Shown here piece by piece: positions 35,428-47,107 of a stretch of DNA of 64,000 bases. This DNA comes from Apostichopus japonicus (lineage: Eukaryota > Echinodermata > Holothuroidea > Aspidochirotida > Stichopodidae). The notes under the pieces are model-generated. The model was not told the DNA's origin. It did not search any database and was given only the letters and a program-made list of their open reading frames with translations. The translations under genes were made by a program, and so were the position numbers. Position 1 is the stretch's first letter; each line of letters begins with the position of its first letter. The DNA lies in NCBI RefSeq assembly GCF_037975245.1, contig NC_092575.1, forward strand, positions 25,285,841 through 25,349,840, given 5' to 3'.

Positions 35428-38400
35428 TTAATAATAATAGTAACGGTAGACATCGTGGCAACAGCAGCCAGTCTGCACGCGTATGAGTGTCCAGCGATAG
35501 TCGCAACCTTGTCTCACGTATGCCCATTGATATCCGTATTGAGTCACACACTTGCCCTTGCATCTGCAAGGAGTATCTCTGTGGATTAAAAATAAGGTAG
35601 AAATTATTCAAGTTCCAATGTTATGCCACGGTGTCAATAAATCATGGAACTAACAATGATCAGTTCTATGTCGACTTAAGTTTTAAACTCATTTTCATGT
35701 CACCAAAATGACGTCATAGATGATGTAGGTTCTACACACTTTTGGATAGCTTTGTTTTATATCTCATAATTAAGAAAAGAATAAGGTCAACCGCCCCAAA
35801 ACTAGTAACCACGTATAGCACTGTCTAGTGATACTTTTTAAGAAAAAGTCGCCCAGGAAGAACCTGGGCACCAAAAACCAAACTACCAAACGATTGATCC
35901 GCTCTCAGCCCCAGACCTCTTGCATCGGGACTGTGACTGTGTGGTCATCGTCGGGTGTGCATCACCATTCCCCTCGAAAAGGAACAGATACTACACATGA
36001 TCTTAGCCAAAAGGCCGAGTACTGTCTAGTGATATACGTAAACATAATATTAAATATATGACTTTATTGTGACCTTAATACTGATTTCACTAATACGAGC
36101 CGATATGCATTCGTTGCATGGAATAAGGTATTGTAGTACACTAATACCAGCTGCCTATATATGCATTCATTGCATGGAATAATCGATTGTAGTACATTAC
36201 TCTGTATCATACATTGTATATACATTGTACTGCCGTCAGCAGCATATATAGACATTACTAGCTGGTCTCACAATGACGAGAACCCTATATATGTTTACAT
36301 TTGATTTATTAAAGTAGATGCAATGTTACACTCTTCACAATGAAAAGGAAGAGACATGTTATGGATCAATACCATCATTTTTTTAATTTATATTATTTTT
36401 GATTTTGTGTAAATATCCATACAAATTTTACTCATGAGGGTATGGGGAGGGGAGGGGAGGGGGATAGGGAATGAGAGCAACCACGTATACTACTTCTGGG
36501 GGGCTTTAGCGCCCCCCTCCCCAAGGAAAAAAATCAGGGGATAATCCCCCTAACTGGTTTTTAACGACACAAACATCCTAGTGTATAGTAAATATAACAT
36601 GCATATGCGGTATAACCTAAATAGTCGAAAATTATTAACAGTTGCAAAACATAGCACCATTTTGCATCTAATCACGTTCACGTTTACCAAAATTTGTTAG
36701 ACTCCTCTCTAGTCTTACCATCTGATACCCCTTCCCCCACCTCTTCCAGTACCAAACAAAGGTTGTTCTACCCCTGTGGAGGGATCAACCATTCCCCACG
36801 GTTACGGAGGAAATAATCTATTTTCCCTTAATATTTCAGTTTTGCTCACCTGCTGCAATATGCTTCGTAGAACCTTCTTGGATATATTACCCGCACGTAC
36901 TGGCCCCTGATAGTCTGTGCCCACGTGATTTCTGTGAATTGGCGATACACGTTGCATTGGTTTCTGGAGTAATAATACCACAGATGGGCTCTGGAGAAAA
37001 ACAAACGATTTTAAGTTTATTAAACAATGAAGAGTGATTACGTCATTCATAAATCTATCGTTATACTCGATATACACCGCAAATTCTTTAAAAAAAATTA
37101 ACTAAAATAAACTGTGTCACACAATAACCGAGGATTTTTGTAGGTGTGAGTGTCGCTTTAACCACATAGTAACTTGACGTTATCAATTTAACAAACAAAA
37201 TTAAAGGAAAAAGTGCATTTGCTTTTTAAAAAGTTGCGATATTTCGGGTAAAATCTACGATTATTCGCCCCCCCCCCCGCCCCAAAGATAATCGGCCCTA
37301 TATACAAACTGGTAGATTCATATATTTCATGTATTCCTTTGGTCAATAGATAACATATATAACAACTTTGATATTAAAATTTGATATTTGAAACTTGCAC
37401 GTCATACATCAGAAAAGTTTTCAAATCATCTTTACCGAAGGGGTATACCAACTTGTTAAAGGGAAGGTACGAGTGAACATTTTATTTGATTGATGAAAAA
37501 GGACCACATTTTACGCATTCTGCAGTGAAATTTCCATTCAATTCCTTTAAGTATGTATACGAAATAAGAACAATTGAAGTTAACGCGTTACGTACCAAAC
37601 GTAAACTTGACACAAGGTGTGATGTCTTAAATGCAAACTGAAAACAAAAGAAGCCTTTTATAATTTCTTACGTCCAATTGTCTACTTCATAATTAAACAG
37701 AATCTCAATATGAATAGATCAAATTCATTTAGTAAATTGTTAACTTTCCATTCGCTTACAAGTGAACATGAAAAAGCTTTTACAATCAAGAGGTCGAACA
37801 ATAAAGTGCAAGTTCAAGCAACAATATCATCACAACTGTTATTTTGCTTTGCTTCAAATTCACTTATTTTTCAATATTGTGACAATTGCAATTAGCATTA
37901 GCATCTCGAAGCGCAATGTAGAAATTGTATGTCAATCTTTAACCAGGATGTTAAGATTATGTTCCTCTTCCAGTGATAGCAATATTTCTAAAGTAAGTTA
38001 AGTTTTCAAGATATTAACCTTAAACAAAATATTTTTTAAAACTCTGGAATATTCCTTTAAGGCCAACTTGGTGATGACGCCAGCTTCTTGGTCCGGGCGT
38101 CAATGTTAATGTTAGACCATTGTTTTTATAAAATCGTTAAGAAAAAAACTTAACCCAAACCCTAACTTCATATTAAAAAACAGAGCACATTTAGAGGACA
38201 TTCACCACATTTTGTCCTCTTTTTTGACAAGTATTGTAAGAAAGCGAATTATGGTCCTTTAAAGTGTATTGTTTTCCTATTGTGTTATGTGGAGGTATCC
38301 GACCTTAACTGACCTGAAAGATCTGCTTTATTGGCTCCAATTATAGCACGCTACAGCTAGAAGTTTCTTGAGATTACGTAATCGACCTGCCATGGTCGTA

Positions 38401-41400
38401 AATCGACCTCAGGCTCAACAATTAGCCTGCATAGCTTCTCAACACCATTGTGTTAACACTTTGTGGTAATATGTTCAGTCTACAGTGTAGTTAATCATAC
38501 AGCGTTCACACAAAGACCCTCATACAAGAACAATATGCGGCAGGCGTAGCAGACTAATTGTCCTTTTTTACAAGTATTGTAAGCGAATTACGGCCACCTT
38601 AAAGTCTATTGTTTTCCTATTGTGCTATGTGGAGGTATCTGACCTTAACTGACCTGAAAGATCTGCTTTATTGGCTCCAATTATAGCACGCTGCAGCTAG
38701 AGCCATGGTCGTAAATCAACCGCAGGCTTAACAATTAGCATGAATAGCTTCTCAACACCATTGTGTAATCACTTTGTGGTAATAAGTTCAGTCTACGGTG
38801 TAGTTAATCTATACACCGTTCACACAAAGACCCTCCCTCATACAAGAAAAAAATATGCGGCAGGCGTCGCAGACTAATTGGTAAAAAGAGGTCATTTTAC
38901 GACCAAGTCAGGTCGATTACGTGATCTCAAGAAACTTTTCCATGATAGCGTGCTATAGTTGGTGTCTATATAGCATACTTTTAGTGGTCTCTGTGTTAGA
39001 CTATATACTCCAGACACGTTAACGATGAACGTTAACTGTTTATTGTCGAGGTCATTTTAACAATAATTTAAACAAAAAATGGATATAGAAATATTAGGTG
39101 GACTCATAGGTAGCTCAAGTCATGTTTTAAATGTACATGCTTGCCAACTCCCCCCCCCCCCCCCCTCCAACCCAACTTTATATCCTGTCCTATCATAGAG
39201 ATAAAGAAAGTATGAAATAATTTCGCTATACTTCTTATACTTATACTTTCTTACCTCTTTTGTCTAGTCGAAAGAGAGGCATCGAATTCCTCGCAATCTG
39301 CAAGAAGGTTGTCAGGAATGATAGATTCGTTGTTGAACGTTGGCTCACTAGTAATTTCTGACTCCCTGCCAGTGAAATCCTCTTGAACGATGTTTAAGTA
39401 AGTAGCGCGACTGCATGCAGAAAACAGACGAAACAAAATTGTGAGATATCCTTCTTTAAAAATAAAACAAACGAACACATAATATTACGTTTCATTCATA
39501 AGTTATAATGCTACTAATAATAATCAGCAGTTATTTTTACGACGCTTAAGTGACCACAAATGTGGGAGAAACCTACAAGGGCTTATGAATTACAACTTAC
39601 ACGTCGGGTGGCTTCCAATTCAACATTTTAACTCAAATTTGGAATATTTTCAATTTAGAAAGTAATTTGAGATGGGAAAACCGCAGATTGCTCTTGGATG
39701 AAAAGCCCACCTGTTACGTTGGAATGCGAGAGGTCTCGATAACTAATTTTAACGAGACACAAGCCTGGGTTCGTTTCCGTAAGGAACACAGACAAATTGA
39801 CGAGTCTAGAGATTTTAAATGAGAACGTAAACTATATTGAACAATGGATTTCGAACTAACAACAACAAGTGGTAATTACAAATATATAGAAAATTACTCA
39901 CAAACTTAACAAGACAGGATACACTTTAAAACACGCTGGTCTTTTCCAACGGCGATATCCCTCAGCGGCCACGACCTCGATGACGACGATTCTCGGTCCG
40001 TTGTACCGCGAAATTCACTGGTCCTCGACGAAGTTTCTCGCGATCCCAGAAACAGCAGTCACCTTCTTTCCGGCGATGCTCCAAAATAGAAGACGGACTT
40101 CCAGCCACAAAAGAGTGAAGCACAAGTCGAACTTCTCGCCGACTAAATATTACCAGAGTCAGTCCAAAATCAGCTTTATAGCCACCAACTCCTGGCGTAA
40201 CGAACTTCCTCAACGGAGACAGAAATTCTTCACCTTCTCCGCAATAACGACTGAAAACTGTAGTATCACAGTAAAGTCCTCTTCAAACTTCTGAATGGAA
40301 GTGTAGAATCAATCTTGGTATCGATATCTCAATCCTTCAGAAAATACTGGTAGTTGAGCACTGACGATATATAGTAGAATGGTATAATATGTGTCGTCGC
40401 TTGTATTCGTACAGAAACTGAGAAACTCTCCGATCTGGGCGGGTTTATATACGATTCGCCATGTCAAGAATCATCTAGATCTCTCTCGATACACCTGAGT
40501 AACAACGCGACCCGGTTTCTCTATTCTTGGAAGTCCTTTGCATCGCTCGCGAATATTCCAGAGAATCCACGAAGATGTGTACAGCTTACACGCGATCTCA
40601 CGTAAACCGACGTTAACCCGAGACCAGCGCGTCATCATAAGGAATATACCAGAACAATCGTGTATTATAACATTGTGACACGGTAACCCGACCTAATTTC
40701 TCAAATACTGATTTATCACGTAGGCAATTTTAAAGACTTTCTATAATATAACATTAGGTTTCTCATTAGCAGTAAGTAACTAGCGTTAGGCTACAATGGG
40801 CCCTCGTAACACCACCTTACTATGACCCGGCCGGGAATCGAACCCCGAACCTCCGGATTGCTAAGCCTCATTGCTTGAAATGCCACCGCCTTTATCCACT
40901 CGGCCACAGCACCGGTCATGTCTATACACGCAATGTACTTACGATCAATACGTGATACTTATAGTGTTTTGATATGTCTCGGTCGTCTCATAACTTGCCA
41001 ACATTCTTATCATACTGCATGCAGGTACATTGGTCTCCAATTCTGTTCCGATTCTACTTGTTTATTTATTGCTTGTCTCTTCCATTAAGATATAGATGTC
41101 GGTGAAGTCACTATACTCTGGTGAGTTTCTATTTAGTTTATTTAATCAGGCAATTAGTAGGGATGAACTGGATTTGGTATTTCAAATTCAGCCGGACAAC
41201 TGGACAAAACAAAACAAAAATCCGGCTGCGGAAGTCTAGCCGGCTTTACCTGATTTTCAAAATTAACATAACCTAACAGCTTCTTTGGTCTAAAGGGGGG
41301 GGGGGGGGGGGGGATTGTAAACGACATAGTCTGTATATTCTAACCTTCCTGTTTATGTTATCCAGTTTGTGATGATTCACAAATTATGAGATCTTCTTTA

Positions 41401-42496
41401 ATGAAAAACATCTTCAAATCCGACCGGGAATGTCGGCCGGATTTGAAATCCGGTGCATCATGTCCAATGGGATTCCGATATACGTAATCGGTAGGCCGTA
41501 GGGACACCGTCACATTTTATGTTGACTGAAAACTCGTCCCAGAAAACGGAGTGGGCGGTGAGAGAAGGGAGACTGGGGGCAAGCGAGGTCAAAGGTTAGC
41601 AGGGTGGAAATACGTAGTTACGTTCCTGCCGGATTTATTATCGACACATGACACCCCAGTCCCTCCTACCCCCCCCCATAACCCCCATCCCCTTCTAAGC
41701 TTCAAACCCTTTACCGACTATCTCGTCACCCAAGGGATACCAATTCAATATTAGCATGAACTCACAGATTAGAGCAGAAACTATCAGGGACTGCTTGGTC
41801 TTCCGAGGGCACGGTGATGCTCTTTATAGTTGGTGGGGGTTCCTCTTGATCACGTTGTGCAAGCACCGAGTTAAAAAAGAGCAGAAGTCCTAGGACACAC
41901 ATCTATAAATTATAAGACAGTATAGTTAAACGTCTGTATTTAGAAGACTGAGCCTTACATTGAATGATATTGAATACATGTTATTTATTCCAGGACATAA
42001 ATATCTTATATTTTCTTTTTAAGTTTTAGGCTGTAATATTAGTCTGTGTCCAGCCGTTTTAATTGATTAGGCTGAGATACTTAAAAGGCTGATTTCCCTA
42101 AATTTATATGTGGTTTAGATCCTTTTTAACGATCTAAAACATATCAAAATCAATATTGTCCTAACGTCATCAGACCTATACTATTAACCTTCACTAGCTC
42201 TTCTTTCGCAACACTAAAAATTATAATACGATACATGAATTCTAAATAAATATGTCCGTCCGGACATGATGACGTTGTAGATATTACCTCTGGAAAATTA
42301 ATCTGTCATTTATGATATAATTGATCTCACGATAGAAGAAGTTTCAGATAATAAAACAGTCGACTAACAAATAAACAATAACAAAGTTTTGTTGATAAAA
42401 CATAAAATTACGCTTATATTCTTCCTGCATTCACATTTAATGAAAAATTAGGAAGATATTAAACAATCAAGCTTTACTTACTGATTTGAAATGCAT
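35428..42496 (-). CDS. Secreted cystine-knot cytokine-like precursor, gene A
   Basis: Five coding exons on the minus strand: 42482-42496 (start ATG, MHFKS, donor TCA/GTAAGT), 41766-41902, 39255-39410, 36850-36990 and 35428-35578 (stop TAA). Intron 1 is phase 0; introns 2-4 are all phase 2 and all have GT-AG borders. The joined product is 199 residues. Residues 1-20 are a signal peptide (VLGLLLFFNSVLA). Residues 21-103 form an acidic pro-region ending in the furin-type site RQKR (100-103). Residues 104-199 are the mature domain with Cys 115, 148, 154, 156, 160, 175 and 188-190. TIRGQYVRVI, then YC and TPC, then the closing WTLIRVQTGCCCH, resemble neurotrophins (W-x2-IR-x2-T-x-C-x-C) and Spatzle-like ligands (PC, C-x-Q-x-Y, CC-x-C). 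Function as a secreted ligand is inference. Confidence 0.72.
35834..36020 (-). mobile_element. U2 snRNA-derived retroposon
   Basis: On the minus strand the insert begins CTCGGCCTTTTGGCTAAGAT and continues through the branch-recognition region GTAGTATCTGTTC, matching U2 snRNA from about its eighth nucleotide for some 38 nt. The remaining 150 bp are not U2; they contain a GCCCAGGTTCTTCCTGGGC hairpin and end in a short T/A-rich tail. A perfect 14-bp duplication, ACTGTCTAGTGATA, flanks it (35820-35833 and 36021-36034), which indicates LINE-type retroposition. It sits in the last intron of gene A. It is a chimera or SINE with a U2 head, not a functional U2 gene. Confidence 0.85.
37100..38230. other. 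Intron 3 of gene A, upper part
   Basis: AT-rich intronic sequence with a C run at 37270. No additional exon was identified. Confidence 0.5.
38233..38965. repeat. Tandem duplication with inverted tail in intron 3
   Basis: A block of about 330 bp (38233-38562, landmarks GTGGAGGTATCCGACCTTAA and AGATCTGCTTTATTGGCTCC) is repeated directly at 38572-38885. It is then followed by an inverted piece, GATTACGTGATCTCAAGAAAC with GATAGCGTGCTATAGTTGG, that pairs with 38330-38395. This resembles two tandem copies of a MITE-like unit with an inverted end. Confidence 0.65.
39711..40681 (-). mobile_element. Probable solo LTR
   Basis: On the minus strand the segment opens TGTCACAATGTTATAATACA and closes ...CATTCCAACGTAACA, giving TG...CA ends. 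A TATA box (TATATAAACCCGCCC, 40438-40452) sits about 230 bp downstream of the start, followed by a G/C-richer region. This is the layout of U3-R-U5. No internal retrotransposon domain and no clear duplication of the flanks was found, so the left border is uncertain. It lies in intron 2 of gene A; the open frames on both strands over 39962-40294 are attributed to it. Confidence 0.45.
40829..40913 (-). mobile_element. tRNA-derived SINE head
   Basis: The minus strand has an A box (TGGCCGAGTGG, 40897-40907) and a B box (GGTTCGATTCC, 40834-40844) 53 bp apart, with a serine/leucine-like long variable region. The acceptor arms do not pair (5' GGTGCTG against CCGGGTC), so this is not a working tRNA but a SINE head or tRNA pseudogene. 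Confidence 0.65.
41161..41455. mobile_element. MITE with GATGMACYGGATTTG ends
   Basis: GATGAACTGGATTTGG on the left faces CAAATCCGGTGCATC (as AAATCCGGTGCATC at right end) in inverted orientation, and further ATCCGGC/GCCGGAT words occur inside. A run of 17 G interrupts the middle. No duplication was found. Confidence 0.45.
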
Positions 42497-43038
42497 GATG
42501 GCGCTAGTACTGAATCGACTCCGTAAGCTACGTAGGGTAATAAAGAAAATGGTAAGAGTTAAAAAGTCTTTTATCAACGTGTTGTTCAAATGGATAAACC
42601 AGATTATAAAACAGTCATGATACTATAATAATTCAAAATATATAAAATCTTCATGACAACAGAAACGTATACAGAGGCTTTTCGCCGGTTGTTATAGTAA
42701 AATGTATAATATAATGCAATATGTTTGTATCATTTTCTCATTGACACATTAAAAATAATAACACTAACAGCAGTTAACTCTCTATGCGAGTTAGTATATA
42801 CCCATGAATATCCAGTTTAGAGCAAACTATATGATAATAAAATGAAAAAAAAAAATTGCTAATTTGTCTGTACAACGATTTTACCTCGAAAGGGTCGTTA
42901 CTTTACTAAAAGAAAAAGTTTGCCAGCGGCTCGTACAAGACTTGCTTCTCAAATGTATTATATAAGGGATACAAATTAAGACTGGCCAGGCTAACTTTAA
43001 TTTAGTCCAGCGAGAAATTACTGTTGAAATCTACTCAC

Positions 43039-43260
43039 CTGGTTGGATGATATCAATTTCGACTTCTGCAGCGATGCTCTTGAATTTCAGGAAAGATTTG
43101 AATAAATTGTTCATTTCGAAGTCCATATTTATATTCTGTTCTCTACTATTTTTTGCTGACTCCATTTCAATAGAAAAAGGACCAATTTGGTGTAAATCCA
43201 GTTTCTTGACGTCAAACATAAACTGACGAATCATCTGCACTGTTAAAGTTGACGTTTTAG
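43039..43260 (-). other. Non-coding first exon of gene A
   Basis: A consensus donor CAACCAG/GTGAGT ends at 43039, 511 bp upstream of the acceptor of the start-codon exon (42527). The sequence before the donor matches that of gene B at 56153. An 80-codon open frame covers it (43031-43273), but in gene B the equivalent frame is broken, so I treat it as 5' untranslated. The transcription start is not determined. Confidence 0.5.
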
Positions 43261-43261
43261 T

Positions 43262-43345
43262 GATAGTGGCCAATCAAAAGTAGACTTACTAATAGTTGAG
43301 CGGCAGACGATAGGTGAATCGTTCGTTCAAACATCTCTTGTGATT
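43262..43345 (-). promoter_or_regulatory. Putative promoter of gene A with CCAAT elements
   Basis: GGCCAATCAAAAGT (plus strand, 43269) and GATTGGCGG (43337, a CCAAT box on the minus strand) both have counterparts upstream of gene B (56424 and 56481). Their conservation between duplicated genes suggests a shared core promoter. No TATA box is evident. Confidence 0.35.
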
Positions 43346-43839
43346 GGCGGAGAAAAATCAACACTACTGAAGTTCCTCTTTTTTGGGGTGTGGGAGAATT
43401 AAAAATGACAATGCATACGTGCGTCATACAGGCTGAGTAATAACAACAGAATCTATGTTTTTTTTTATACTTTTTTACAATTTTTCCTCTAATTGCTATG
43501 AAATTATAAAAAGAAATATAGTGATTCTTTGTGCAACGTTAACCAAGCTATGCGGTTTTTATAAGTTTCTGTAAAACACAAAACACAGACAAGAGTGTGG
43601 GTGATATTTGTTTGTTTTAGATATACACTATTATTTGACCCGTTTGGTGGTTTAGGGGTCACCAAGATTCGGAGGTTGAACCCCCTGGGTTGGGTTCCAA
43701 AGTTAGAAGAACCAAGATAGTGCTTGCTCTCTCGTGGCAACATTTTAAGCACAATAATAGACGTCTGACAGAAGATGTACTCTTAATTCTTTTTTATTTA
43801 TTAACAATCGACCTTCTCCCGAGGCGGAGCGTCAATACA

Positions 43840-44205
43840 GTCAAGGGGCGGATGCCCCCCCCCCCCCCCTGACGGACTCAAATGGACTGCTGGCGCCCTT
43901 TTGAGGTCTTTACCAATTTTTAATTATTCGCGATTATTGAGTTTTTTATTGCGCTCTCATCTACCTATTGACATTTGTCACATTTTTTGGGCGATGACAC
44001 CTATTTATTCTTCGTTTATCTGCAAATAAGCCAGGCCCGGAAAGGGTCATTTCCGGCGATCTAGGGAGTATCTTTACTCAATTTTTTTTTATGTGCGCTA
44101 CGCGCCAATCGTGGTGGCGCTCTGCTTAGATAGTGTCGAAAGCGCCCCTACAGACCATTCTCGCCCCTCCTGACCAATACCCCTAGCTCCGCCACGGCCT
44201 TCTCC
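43840..44205 (+). mobile_element. hAT-like remnant related to the GCGTATCCAG family
   Basis: GGAAAGGGTCATTTCCGGCG, CGCTACGCGCCAATCGTGG and CTCTGCTTAGATAGTG follow the order seen near the right end of copies 2 and 3, then CTAGCTCCGCCACGG, a typical right terminus. The left limit is unclear, perhaps CAAGGGGCGGATGCCCC at 43843. Confidence 0.5.
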
Positions 44206-45060
44206 CTACCATTTCCCTCGTCGGCTACCATTAACGGCTCCTGGGGCAATGGTACTTTTGCCATTTCGATCAAAGGAACCCAAGAAATAATATCTTCATG
44301 TTATCAGTGGTTTCTAGTTTCTCCAATGTATTTCTGAAGTTCACACGCCCTCAAAACCCACACACGTTCGTCTCTCTTTTGTTTACGTTTATGTTCTCAG
44401 GTCTGCTCTCTAAATGGGATGATCACCACTCCACGCACCCTCTCTCTATCTAATTTGTACCCATCCCCACCCCCCCCCCCACCCCGCTATTACTCCCGTT
44501 TTTTTCCTATTCCAAAATTTAAAAAAAAAAACGTTTACAGCAAAATATAATTAATGAGCACAAAATCCCCGAGGATCCTTGAATTGATTAATTTGGGTCA
44601 TATACAGTACCCTGAATGCCCCCCCCCCCCCACTCTCGCCCCCTCTCTTCCCCGCTCTTCCTATCAGTCTTATTCCGTAAGAACAGATCGCATGCATTTG
44701 CAAGACAGATAATCTGTAGTTCATATTTATTTATAGATACATGTTGCAACACCTGTGACCTGTATTAATTGGTGCAATGAGGCAGTATATTTAATTTAAA
44801 AACTACACAATCAATTGACGTAGATGCAAATTAAACCTGTTTTGTGGTCGACACGAATTTGTGTAAAGAAGGATGTCAGGACATTGTTTAATTTACGGAC
44901 CAGCACACAAGTTATGAATACCTTTTCTGAAAAGCTCCTTTTCCCCACATTTTTAGTCACTAGTGATACTAAAACTAGACAAAACATGAGAGGTGCAAAC
45001 CAAGTTGACTGGTTCAATCATATTAAATATTGCAATATACTATACACAGCATCCAAGAGA
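44206..45060. other. Intergenic sequence between genes A and B
   Basis: No gene is recognised. The words GACGTAGATGCAAATTAAA at 44818 recur at 57502 upstream of gene B, another trace of the duplication. Confidence 0.4.
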
Positions 45061-45063
45061 AAT

Positions 45064-45272
45064 TTAAGGTACCTTATCTTCGACTAAGGCATCAACGTTG
45101 ACCATTCTGGGACAAAATTTCATCATAAATTATTTTGCAGTTAAATATTAAAAAATTTCAGGATATATTTGAGGTCAATAGTTAGTTATACACACCACAT
45201 TGTGAGCTCAGTTACTTTCATTATCTGTTAGTTAGGTGGAGTGTAGGGGTGAGGGCGGGGACTTGTCTGTGC
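45064..45272. repeat. Duplicated segment, upstream of gene A
   Basis: AAGGTACCTTATCTTCGA, TGAGGTCAATAGTTAGTTAT and GGGCGGGGACTTGTCTGTGC occur in the same order and orientation at 52485-52690, which lies in intron 1 of gene B. Identity is high at both ends and lower in the middle. It marks a tandem segmental duplication. Confidence 0.9.
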
Positions 45273-45629
45273 TTAATATAATCATAATCATAACCATAAT
45301 CATAATCATAATACAATTATATAGTGTTAAATACAGCTCTGGAAGAGCAGTGATCTGCAGCGCTTTACAAAAACAGTTACAATGTCCAAACGGGTTGTTT
45401 TTATATTGCAAACAAGGCGGATCGAAAGGGTAAGGCAACTTTGTAGAGTAAAGTTATCAATCTTGCCTTGAATAATTACTGAACTGACATGATATTATAC
45501 GACCCTTGAAGGGAACTACTAAAGGAACCCCCTCCCCACCCCTCCCCACCCCTCTACGTCCACACCTCTATGGAAGATAACAAATGACATCAATATAAGG
45601 GATAAAAATCTAGTTTTGTTCTCATCAGT

Positions 45630-45857
45630 TTAAGAATATTCACCCCAATAGCTTGATCTGAAGGACGCTACAAAATCATTTTCTTCTGTGTCATGTAGGA
45701 ATAAACAAGTGGAAATGCATTTTGGGTAAGTCGCATTATCTGAGAAATCTCGGCTGAGGTCAACGAAAATCAAATATGCATTGTCTCGTTCGGGTTTGCA
45801 GGAGTTTTTATGATATTTTACGTTTATGTTTAAGATATGTACCTGATATACATACAC
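45630..45857 (-). other. Unassigned open frame with cysteines
   Basis: The minus strand is open for 75 codons and reads like protein (CKPERDNAYLIFVDLSRDF, then YPKCISTCLFLHDTEEN, ending SYWGEYS and TAA). An acceptor-like TATATCAG precedes it at the edge of a (TA)n tract. It might be a terminal exon of an extracellular protein, but neither a family nor an upstream exon was found. Confidence 0.2.
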
Positions 45858-45858
45858 A

Positions 45859-45861
45859 ATA

Positions 45862-45913
<52 letters not shown>

Positions 45914-45930
45914 TTTATATATATATATAT
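45859..45930. repeat. (TA)n microsatellite
   Basis: Imperfect TA tract with two short interruptions. Confidence 0.95.
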
Positions 45931-46399
45931 AGGAGACTTGATCAAGTCAAATATTTACATGTAATTCAGGCTTTCTAATTAGTTCGAGGTCATTTGCTGT
46001 AGAAGAACCGCTCGGCAGTTTTGCAATTTGAACGTTTCAACACTTTATGTGTGGAATACGACCTATATCATTGGAGCCGATTCCGATTTCTTCCGAGTCT
46101 TTAACGTTTTTTTATGGATCCGTCGATTGTAAACAAGTTGAAGGTTGTTCTGTTATTGTATGTGTGCAACTTTCGTTAGCAATTTTGAGTAAGCACAATT
46201 CAATCCTGATATCCACAAACATTTATCACCGTCTCCCCCGCCTATGTCTAATATTTTTCGCCAAAACAAATGGTCGAACTGCTCAGAAATATTGCCAATC
46301 GAAAGGAATTTCTCAAGTAGAAGCTTGGCTGAGCTGATGCAAAGTTGCTACTATTGTTTTCGTTAATTAATTTTCTTCAGACTTCAGTATAAAACTTTC

Positions 46400-46920
46400 T
46401 TTGCGGGTGGGCGGCCGATGAATGCGGTGGGTGCAGTGGGTGCGGTGGGCAACAGTAGCATTGCGTATACACGTGCTTTTGTGAACTAATTATGTTAATG
46501 ATTATTTCATAACTTTCACATCTTTCTTGATCATTGTCTATATGGTCAACAATCACGACCCCCTCCCCCCATCCCTACCCCTCGTCCCTTTCATCGATGA
46601 CGTAAATTTGGAGCAGAACCATGAGAGGCGGCAGAACAGAAATTCATGGGCCCCACCTCCATCGTCTGTCGGTGCAAAACATTAATTTGCTAGTTCTTGC
46701 ATTTCAGTCATAGAAGAATTTACAACTCTTCTTGGTCAAGAACGTCCTTAGTACGGATCCAGAACTGTAATTGTGAATACCTCGTCTTTCAACCGCACAA
46801 CTTTTTTTTAACTTTATTAGTACAACCTTGCGTTCAAACCTAATTAAATACCTATAATTTGCGGTTTCGTTTTTGACTCTGATCGTTGAACGATTTGAGG
46901 TGTAAACTTTCCTTTGTTAC
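46400..46920. other. Intergenic, nothing recognised
   Basis: One short G/T-rich run (GGTGGGTGCAGTGGGTGCGG, 46426) but no gene or transposon end. Confidence 0.35.
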
Positions 46921-46924
46921 CCTG

Positions 46925-47107
46925 GAGGAAGACTCCGAACTCCCCACCCACCCAACCACCTCCTTTATATGGGCATTGGTTTCAACGACCCCGATGCCAC
47001 AGCCCCTCCTTTACAAAATCCTGGATCCACCTCTGGTCCGCCTCTGATCCGCCTCTGGTATGCCTCTGATCTGCCTCTGGTCTGCCTCTGATCCGCCTCT
47101 GGTCTGA
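46925..47107 (+). mobile_element. hAT-like right end expanded into an 11-bp tandem repeat
   Basis: The text CCCTCCTTTACAAAATCCTGGATCCACCTCTG (ending near 47036) is a typical hAT-like right terminus. Its last bases then continue as eight units of the form GATCCGCCTCTG/GGTCTGCCTCTG with an 11-bp period to 47107. Confidence 0.55.

Noticed and set aside
35428-35578. Exon 5 of gene A alone as a small defensin- or anemone-peptide-like protein
   Set aside because: The spacing of the cysteines looks superficially similar, but phase-matched upstream exons with a furin site and a longer knot domain explain it better.
35399-35611. 70-codon minus-strand frame over exon 5 of gene A
   Set aside because: It is a different frame from the phase-2 exon that joins the upstream exons; the Cys-rich frame is the supported one.
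35834-36020. Functional U2 snRNA gene
   Set aside because: Only the first 45 or so nucleotides match U2; Sm site and 3' hairpins are absent.
35428-36990. IL-17 family assignment for gene A
   Set aside because: The YP...EA-x-C run resembles IL-17, but the W-x2-IR-V-x-T-G-C-C-C end and G-Q-x-V segment fit neurotrophin/Spatzle patterns better; a fold search should decide.
40829-40913. Functional tRNA gene
   Set aside because: Acceptor arms do not pair and flanks look like a SINE.
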